From assembly GCA_040905445.1 (NCBI GenBank), contig JBBDRN010000028.1:1-64000 (forward strand): 64,000 bases of DNA. Direction: 5' to 3'. A program made the translations under genes and the position numbers. The notes under the pieces are model-generated. The model saw only the letters and a list, made by a program, of their open reading frames with translations, was not told the origin of the DNA and made no database searches. Positions 59,646-64,000 of the stretch are shown piece after piece (positions within the stretch are counted from its first letter, which is position 1; every line of letters starts with the position of its first letter). This DNA comes from SKPT01 sp040905445. GTDB taxonomy: Bacteria; Planctomycetota; Phycisphaerae; Phycisphaerales; Phycisphaeraceae.

Positions 59646-60905
59646 TCACTCGTGGCGCAGGGCGACGATCGGGTCGAGCTTCGCGGCGCGGGCGGCGGGG
59701 TAGAGCCCGAAGATCACGCCGACGCTGACGCTAATGCCCAGCGAGAGCAGGACGGCGTAGAGCGGCACGATGGTGGGCATGCCGGCGAACTGCTCGATGA
59801 GCCAGGGGATGGTGACGCCGACGGCGATGCCGATGAGCCCGCCGGTGGTCGAGAGGACGATGGTCTCGATGAGGAACTGCGTGACGATCTGGCTGCGTCG
59901 GGCGCCGATGGCGCGTCGGACGCCGATCTCTCGCGTGCGCTCGGTCACCGAGGCGAGCATGATGTTCATGATGCCGATGCCGCCCACGAGCAGGCTGATG
60001 CCCGCGATCGACCCGAGGACGATGTTGAACATGCGCTGGGTTTCCTCGGCCTGGCGCAGCAGGGCGAGCGGCACGTGGACCTCGTAGTCGACGCGCGGGT
60101 GAAATCGCTGCAACATGGCGTTGATGGCCGCGGCGGTGGGCTGGACGGCGTCGATCGAGTCGACCTCGACGATGAGCTGGTGCAGCTCGACCTGGCTTCG
60201 CTCGCTGGAACCGGCGCTGCGTCGGACGACCACGTCGCCGAATCGCTCGCGGGCGGTCGTGAGCGGCACGTAGGCGTCGATCGCCATATCGGGCGTCTCG
60301 ACGCCGCCGGCGCGGTCCGGCTCGCTGCGGACGACGCCGATGACGCGGTAGTAGCTCCCGCCGATCCGCACGGTCGAGTCGATCGGCTCCTCGGTCGCCA
60401 GCAGTCGGCGGGCGGCACTTTCGGTGAGTACGCAGACCGTTGCCCGCGTCGCCAGGTGGCGCTCCGTGAGCGTGCGTCCGGCAAGGACCGGCCGGCGGAC
60501 GAGGTCGAACCAGTCCGGCGTCGTGCCGACGACGCGCAGCTCCATCGAGCGCGTGCCGGCGTAGGCGTCGCGCGGGACGACCTTGGCGGGAACGGTGCGC
60601 ACGACGTTGGGCAGCATGTGGATGCGCTCATCGTCCTCGTACGTCAAGCCGTAGATGCTCATCCGCGCGCGCTCGGTCTGCTGATCCTCGGTCGGCTGGC
60701 GCGAGCGGAGGATGATGTTCTGCGAGCCGAGTCGGCGGATCTGCTCCATCGCCTCGGCGCTGGCGCCTTCGCCGACGGCAAGCATGGCGATGACGGACCC
60801 GACGCCGAACACCACGCCGAGCATCGTCAACAGCGAGCGCAGCTTGTGGAGCATCAGCGTCTTGACGCCCAGGTGAACGTTGCGCACGAGGCGGAAGTGC
60901 ATCAT
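59646..60905 (-). CDS. MacB-type ABC transporter permease
   Basis: A 419-residue FtsX-like permease with four transmembrane helices: LRSLLTMLGVVFGVGSVIAM near the N-terminus, then a periplasmic MacB core domain, then FNIVLGSIAGISLLVGGIGI, VLSTTGGLIGIAVGVTIPWL and VLLSLGISVSVGVIFGLYPA. NIMLASVTERTREIGVRRAI is the signature of the MacB/LolC type. AGGAGG ends at 60915 and is well spaced only from the ATG at 60905 (MMHFRLVRN), so this start is preferred over the ATG at 60914, which abuts the ribosome site. It starts 2 bp after the ATPase stop and works with the adaptor and TolC-like protein upstream. Confidence 0.92.
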   Translation of the reverse strand: MMHFRLVRNVHLGVKTLMLHKLRSLLTMLGVVFGVGSVIAMLAVGEGASAEAMEQIRRLGSQNIILRSRQPTEDQQTERARMSIYGLTYEDDERIHMLPNVVRTVPAKVVPRDAYAGTRSMELRVVGTTPDWFDLVRRPVLAGRTLTERHLATRATVCVLTESAARRLLATEEPIDSTVRIGGSYYRVIGVVRSEPDRAGGVETPDMAIDAYVPLTTARERFGDVVVRRSAGSSERSQVELHQLIVEVDSIDAVQPTAAAINAMLQRFHPRVDYEVHVPLALLRQAEETQRMFNIVLGSIAGISLLVGGIGIMNIMLASVTERTREIGVRRAIGARRSQIVTQFLIETIVLSTTGGLIGIAVGVTIPWLIEQFAGMPTIVPLYAVLLSLGISVSVGVIFGLYPAARAAKLDPIVALRHE

Positions 60906-60906
60906 T

Positions 60907-61632
60907 TCAGCCATCCTCCTCGATGCGTTCGATCCTGCCGTCGCGCATGTGCAGGCGATGGCTGGCGAAGGCGGCGACATCCGGCTCGTGGGTGACCATG
61001 ACGATTGTCTTGCCGTCGCGGTGAAGTTGGGCGAGCAGGTCCATGATGTGGTCGCCCGTGGCCGAGTCGAGGTTGCCGGTCGGCTCGTCGGCGAGGATGA
61101 GCTGCGGGTCGTTCGCCAGCGAACGGGCGATGGCGACGCGCTGCTGCTGGCCGCCCGACAACTCCGCCGGCCGGTGGCCGAGCCGGTTGCCCAGTTGCAC
61201 GAGCTCGGCGAGCTCGGCGGCACGCTGGGCGCTCTCGACGGCCTCCCAGCCGAGGTAGTAGAGCGGCAGCTCGATGTTCTCCTGCACTGTCAACTGCGGG
61301 ATGAGGTTGAAGCTCTGGAAGACGAACCCCAGCCGACGCAACCGCAGGTCGCTCAGCTCGTTGTCGTCCATCGTGCCCACGTCGCTGCCGCCGAGGCGGT
61401 ACGTTCCGGCCGTCGGGCGGTCCAGGCAGCCGAGCAGGTTGAGCATCGTGCTCTTGCCCGAGCCCGACGCGCCCATGATCGCCCAGAAGCTGCCGCGCTC
61501 GATCGTGAGCGTCACGCCGGCGAGCGCGTGAACCTGCTCGCGACCCATGACGTAGACCTTGCGCACGTCTTCGAGCTCGACGATCCGTTCCACATCGATG
61601 GGCGGCGCCGCGCTGGCGGCGGAGTCAGACAT
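60907..61632 (-). CDS. MacB-type ABC transporter ATP-binding protein
   Basis: A 241-residue ATPase. Walker A is GASGSGKST, the Q-loop VFQSFNLIPQLTVQENI, the signature LSGGQQQRVAIARSLANDP, Walker B LILADEPTGNLD and the H-loop VTHEPDVA. It is of the LolD/MacB class that couples with FtsX-like permeases. The ATPase and permease are separate genes, unlike E. coli MacB. The ATG at 61632 (MSDSAASAAPPIDVERI) follows the adaptor stop by one base. Confidence 0.95.
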   Translation of the reverse strand: MSDSAASAAPPIDVERIVELEDVRKVYVMGREQVHALAGVTLTIERGSFWAIMGASGSGKSTMLNLLGCLDRPTAGTYRLGGSDVGTMDDNELSDLRLRRLGFVFQSFNLIPQLTVQENIELPLYYLGWEAVESAQRAAELAELVQLGNRLGHRPAELSGGQQQRVAIARSLANDPQLILADEPTGNLDSATGDHIMDLLAQLHRDGKTIVMVTHEPDVAAFASHRLHMRDGRIERIEEDG

Positions 61633-61633
61633 C

Positions 61634-63550
61634 TCAACGCCCACGACCACCTCCCGCTCCATCACCGCCACCGCCCCCGCCACGTCCACCACCTCGGCCA
61701 CCCCCGCTCCCGCCCTCGTCCGCCGGTACGAGGGTCTCGGCCGGTGCCGGCTGCTCGCCCATCGGTGCCGGGGGCTCCGCCTGCGTCTGTTCCTCCGTGT
61801 CCCGCTGTTCGTCGGCGTCCTCCGCCTCCTGGCGTCGGCCGGCGTCATCGTCGGAGCGCAGCGGCGGGGCGAGAAGCACCTGCTCGCCCTCCTCGAGGCC
61901 TGAGATCACGTGCACGTACCGCATGTCGTCCATTCCGATCTCGACTTCGCGCGGCTGTGGGCCGTCCGGCGTCACCACGTAGGCGTAATGCTGGCGGCCG
62001 CGCCGCACGATCGCCTGCACCGGGACGTAGAGCACGTCCCGGAGCTCGTCGACGATGATCTGCGTCTGTGCCCGCATGCCCGTGCGCAGATCCTCCGACG
62101 TGTTGATCGCCACCTGCGTGCTATAGGTGATCAGGTCAGGGTTCATCCACCGGCTGGTGGCGTCAGGCATTGGCGCGATCCGCCGGACTGTGCCCGGGAA
62201 GATGTCGCGCGGCCCGGCCTCGACGGTCACGCGCACGGGCATGCCCACGGCGATGCGGTTCAGCGCCGACTCGTGGACCTGGATCTCCGCGATCATCCCG
62301 CCCGAGGCGGGCAGATAGATCAGCTCCTCGCGCTCGCGCACCTCCTGGCCGGCCTCGAGCGGCTCCCGGTTGCCCCAGCGCCCCGGATTGGCGCTGGTCT
62401 CGTAGACCACCGTCCCGCCAACGGGCGCGATGATCGTGCTCTTTTCGATCTGCTCCTTGAGTCGCGCGAGCTGCCGCTCCTGGCGCTGCAGTTCCTGCTC
62501 GCGGGCGTCGTAGTCGGCCTCGGCCTGGACGATGTCGGCCTCGGCGCGCATCTGCGTGCGCTGCAGGGCGGCGTACGCCTGCCGGACGTCGCTGGCGTAC
62601 TGCTCCAGGTCGCGCCGATGGGTGTAGCGCTCGAACAGTCGCAACTGCCCCTGCGCCAGGCGGTGGTCGACGTCCGCCCGCTCGTAGGCGAGGCGATCAC
62701 CCTCAACTTCCAGTTGACTGACGAAGCCCTGTTGGAAGAGGCGTTCCGAGTCCTCGTGACGCTGCTGCGCCCGCGTCAGCTCCTCCGCGGCCAGGTCGAT
62801 GTTCGACCGCAGCCGCTCCTGCTCCTGGGCATATTCACCCTGGCGCGTCGCGCGGGCCTGGCGGGCCTGGATGATCTGCACGGCCTGCTCGGCGCTGACG
62901 CCGTCAAGCTCGGTCAACTCCTCCTGCAACGGCTCGACGTCCTCGTCCTCCGTCGCGGCGCCGGGGCTGACCGTCAACTCGTCCGGCTGCTGCATGAGCC
63001 GCGCGACCATCGCCTCGACCTGCGCGAGGTCGAGGTCCGCGTCGGCCAGCTCGTCGACGCCGGTGTACCGCGCCAGGTCCAGCTTTGCGAAGCGGTAGGC
63101 CAGCTCCGTCGTCTCGATCTCGCTGGCGGTCCGGCTCTTGGTGACCTCCAGCTCCTGTTGGGCGCGGATGAACGCCGCCCGCGCGTTCTGCACGGAGATC
63201 TCGCGCTCGATGAGCCGGTCCTCCATGTCGCTCGAGTCGAGCTCCACGAGCAGGTCGCCAGCCTCGACCTCGGTGCCCTCGTCGACGATCCAGAGGATGG
63301 TGGTGCGGCCCTCGACCTCGTTGGCGACGATGGTCTGGTCGCGGTGGCGTAGCGTCCCGGATTCGGTGACGCTGATCGTCAGATCGCCCCGGGTTACGGG
63401 CACGACCGGGCCGTAGTTGACCACCCGCCCACCGCCATTCATCCACGCGGCAGCGAGGCCGCCGGTGGTAAGGATGACCAAGGTGATGATGATGGGCCAG
63501 AGAACCTTGCCGCCCGCGCCGCGCTGCCTGCCTGCTGCCTTCTCACTCAT
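61634..63550 (-). CDS. HlyD/MacA-family periplasmic adaptor
   Basis: A 638-residue membrane-fusion protein. One N-terminal membrane helix (KVLWPIIITLVILTTGGLAA) is followed by the barrel-sandwich part (GDLTISVTESGTLRHRDQTI, then VDEGTEVEAGDLLVELDSSD), a long coiled-coil hairpin (about residues 110-380), a returning lipoyl-like part and a beta-barrel (AVGMPVRVTVEAGPRDIFPG). YVVTPDGPQPREVEIGMDDM is the membrane-proximal end. The last 30 residues are Gly/Arg-rich (GGRGGGRGGGGGGDGAGGGR), an unusual tail. It bridges the ABC permease and the TolC-like protein and overlaps the TolC-like gene by 8 bp. The hairpin is longer than in E. coli MacA. Confidence 0.93.
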   Translation of the reverse strand: MSEKAAGRQRGAGGKVLWPIIITLVILTTGGLAAAWMNGGGRVVNYGPVVPVTRGDLTISVTESGTLRHRDQTIVANEVEGRTTILWIVDEGTEVEAGDLLVELDSSDMEDRLIEREISVQNARAAFIRAQQELEVTKSRTASEIETTELAYRFAKLDLARYTGVDELADADLDLAQVEAMVARLMQQPDELTVSPGAATEDEDVEPLQEELTELDGVSAEQAVQIIQARQARATRQGEYAQEQERLRSNIDLAAEELTRAQQRHEDSERLFQQGFVSQLEVEGDRLAYERADVDHRLAQGQLRLFERYTHRRDLEQYASDVRQAYAALQRTQMRAEADIVQAEADYDAREQELQRQERQLARLKEQIEKSTIIAPVGGTVVYETSANPGRWGNREPLEAGQEVREREELIYLPASGGMIAEIQVHESALNRIAVGMPVRVTVEAGPRDIFPGTVRRIAPMPDATSRWMNPDLITYSTQVAINTSEDLRTGMRAQTQIIVDELRDVLYVPVQAIVRRGRQHYAYVVTPDGPQPREVEIGMDDMRYVHVISGLEEGEQVLLAPPLRSDDDAGRRQEAEDADEQRDTEEQTQAEPPAPMGEQPAPAETLVPADEGGSGGGRGGGRGGGGGGDGAGGGRGR

Positions 63551-64000
63551 CGTCAGCTTCCTCTCGTTCCTGCTCGTTGTCCGGAATGAAGGGCGTGTGC
63601 GGATCGAACTCCTCCCAGAGGCCGCGCTCGTCGACCCGCAGCATACCGACGTCGCGCTGGAATCCGAGTTCGGAAATACGGTACGCGATCAGGGCGTCGA
63701 CCAGCGCGTTCTGCGCCTGGATCAGCGCCTCGTTGGCCTCGAGCACATCGCGGACGTCGGCGCGCCCGACGCGGAGGAATTCCTCCGCTTGCTCGACGCG
63801 CCGCTCGGCGATCTCCTGGGCCTGGACCTGGATGCGGTAGTTCTCCCGCTGCTCGAGCAGGTCGCGCAGGGCATCGCGGACGTCCAGCTTGACCTCGTCC
63901 TCCAGCTCCTGGACGTCGCGCACCGCCTGCTGGAGGTCGATCATCCGCCGGCGAAGCTCCAGCCGCTGCGTGCGGCGGTCCCAAGGCAGGTCGACTTCCA
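63543..64000 (-). CDS. TolC-family outer-membrane efflux protein (C-terminal part, runs off the right edge)
   Basis: The frame is open to the window end; about 152 C-terminal residues are visible. They are a long helix typical of TolC-like proteins (DLQQAVRDVQELEDEVKLDV, then RDALRDLLEQRENYRIQVQA, QEIAERRVEQAEEFLRVGRA), then DVLEANEALIQAQNALVDAL and AYRISELGFQRDVGMLRVDE, the conserved second helix pair, and a short acidic tail. The N-terminal half with the beta-barrel strands lies outside. Its stop overlaps the adaptor start by 8 bp, so tolC-, macA- and macB-type genes form one operon. Confidence 0.85.
   Translation of the reverse strand, partial: EVDLPWDRRTQRLELRRRMIDLQQAVRDVQELEDEVKLDVRDALRDLLEQRENYRIQVQAQEIAERRVEQAEEFLRVGRADVRDVLEANEALIQAQNALVDALIAYRISELGFQRDVGMLRVDERGLWEEFDPHTPFIPDNEQEREEADDE

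Overview
The window is GC-rich chromosomal DNA from a planctomycete, most likely of the class Phycisphaerae. The supporting signs are secreted proteins ending in PEP-CTERM-type tails, dockerin-like repeats of the form GDMNxDGxxDxxDVxxFV followed by LALTNP, a DUF1559-like prepilin, more than one GroEL, large right-handed beta-helix proteins, and many short intergenic hairpin repeats in several copies. This placement is inference from gene content; no rRNA gene is present.

Layout. 1-3.8 kb (minus strand): groEL, groES, a DUF4160/DUF2442 pair and a second groEL cut by the window edge, behind a promoter that overlaps a degenerate CIRCE-like element. 4.2-8.7 kb (plus): a signalling group with an HTH-receiver protein, an HDOD-GAF-histidine kinase and an HD-GYP-type protein. 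8.7-11.1 kb (minus): a metal-homeostasis-like cluster with a Fur-family regulator, a His-rich exported protein, a prepilin-like protein and a His-rich PEP-CTERM protein, closed by a clear terminator. 11.3-15.4 kb: aldo/keto reductase, a class I amidotransferase, a QueC-like protein with a degenerate PP-loop, and a TVP38-type membrane protein.

15,492-26,090 is an integrated genetic element of about 10.55 kb. It lies against tRNA-Val(CAC), and a 45-bp copy of the tRNA 3' part marks the far end. It carries two tyrosine recombinases, an excisionase-like HTH protein, a RepA-like ATPase, several very small overlapping genes (including zinc ribbons), two coiled-coil proteins, one resembling a phage tape measure, and striking palindromes. 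It looks like a small phage-derived or satellite-like element; no capsid, portal or terminase gene was recognised.

From 26 kb on: a secreted GH10-like protein without recognisable catalytic glutamates, a secreted beta-helix protein, gcvP, a PDZ protein, PEP-CTERM/dockerin proteins, two divergent short-chain dehydrogenases, an ASCH-nadC-birA operon, sthA, and a likely uronate/polysaccharide group (alginate lyase, beta-helix protein, GarR-like reductase). Then come DoxX, a DUF89 phosphatase, and a long minus-strand run: rph, two LptF/LptG-type permeases, trpA, a TPR protein and a class IV aminotransferase. The window ends with a tolC-macA-macB type efflux operon.
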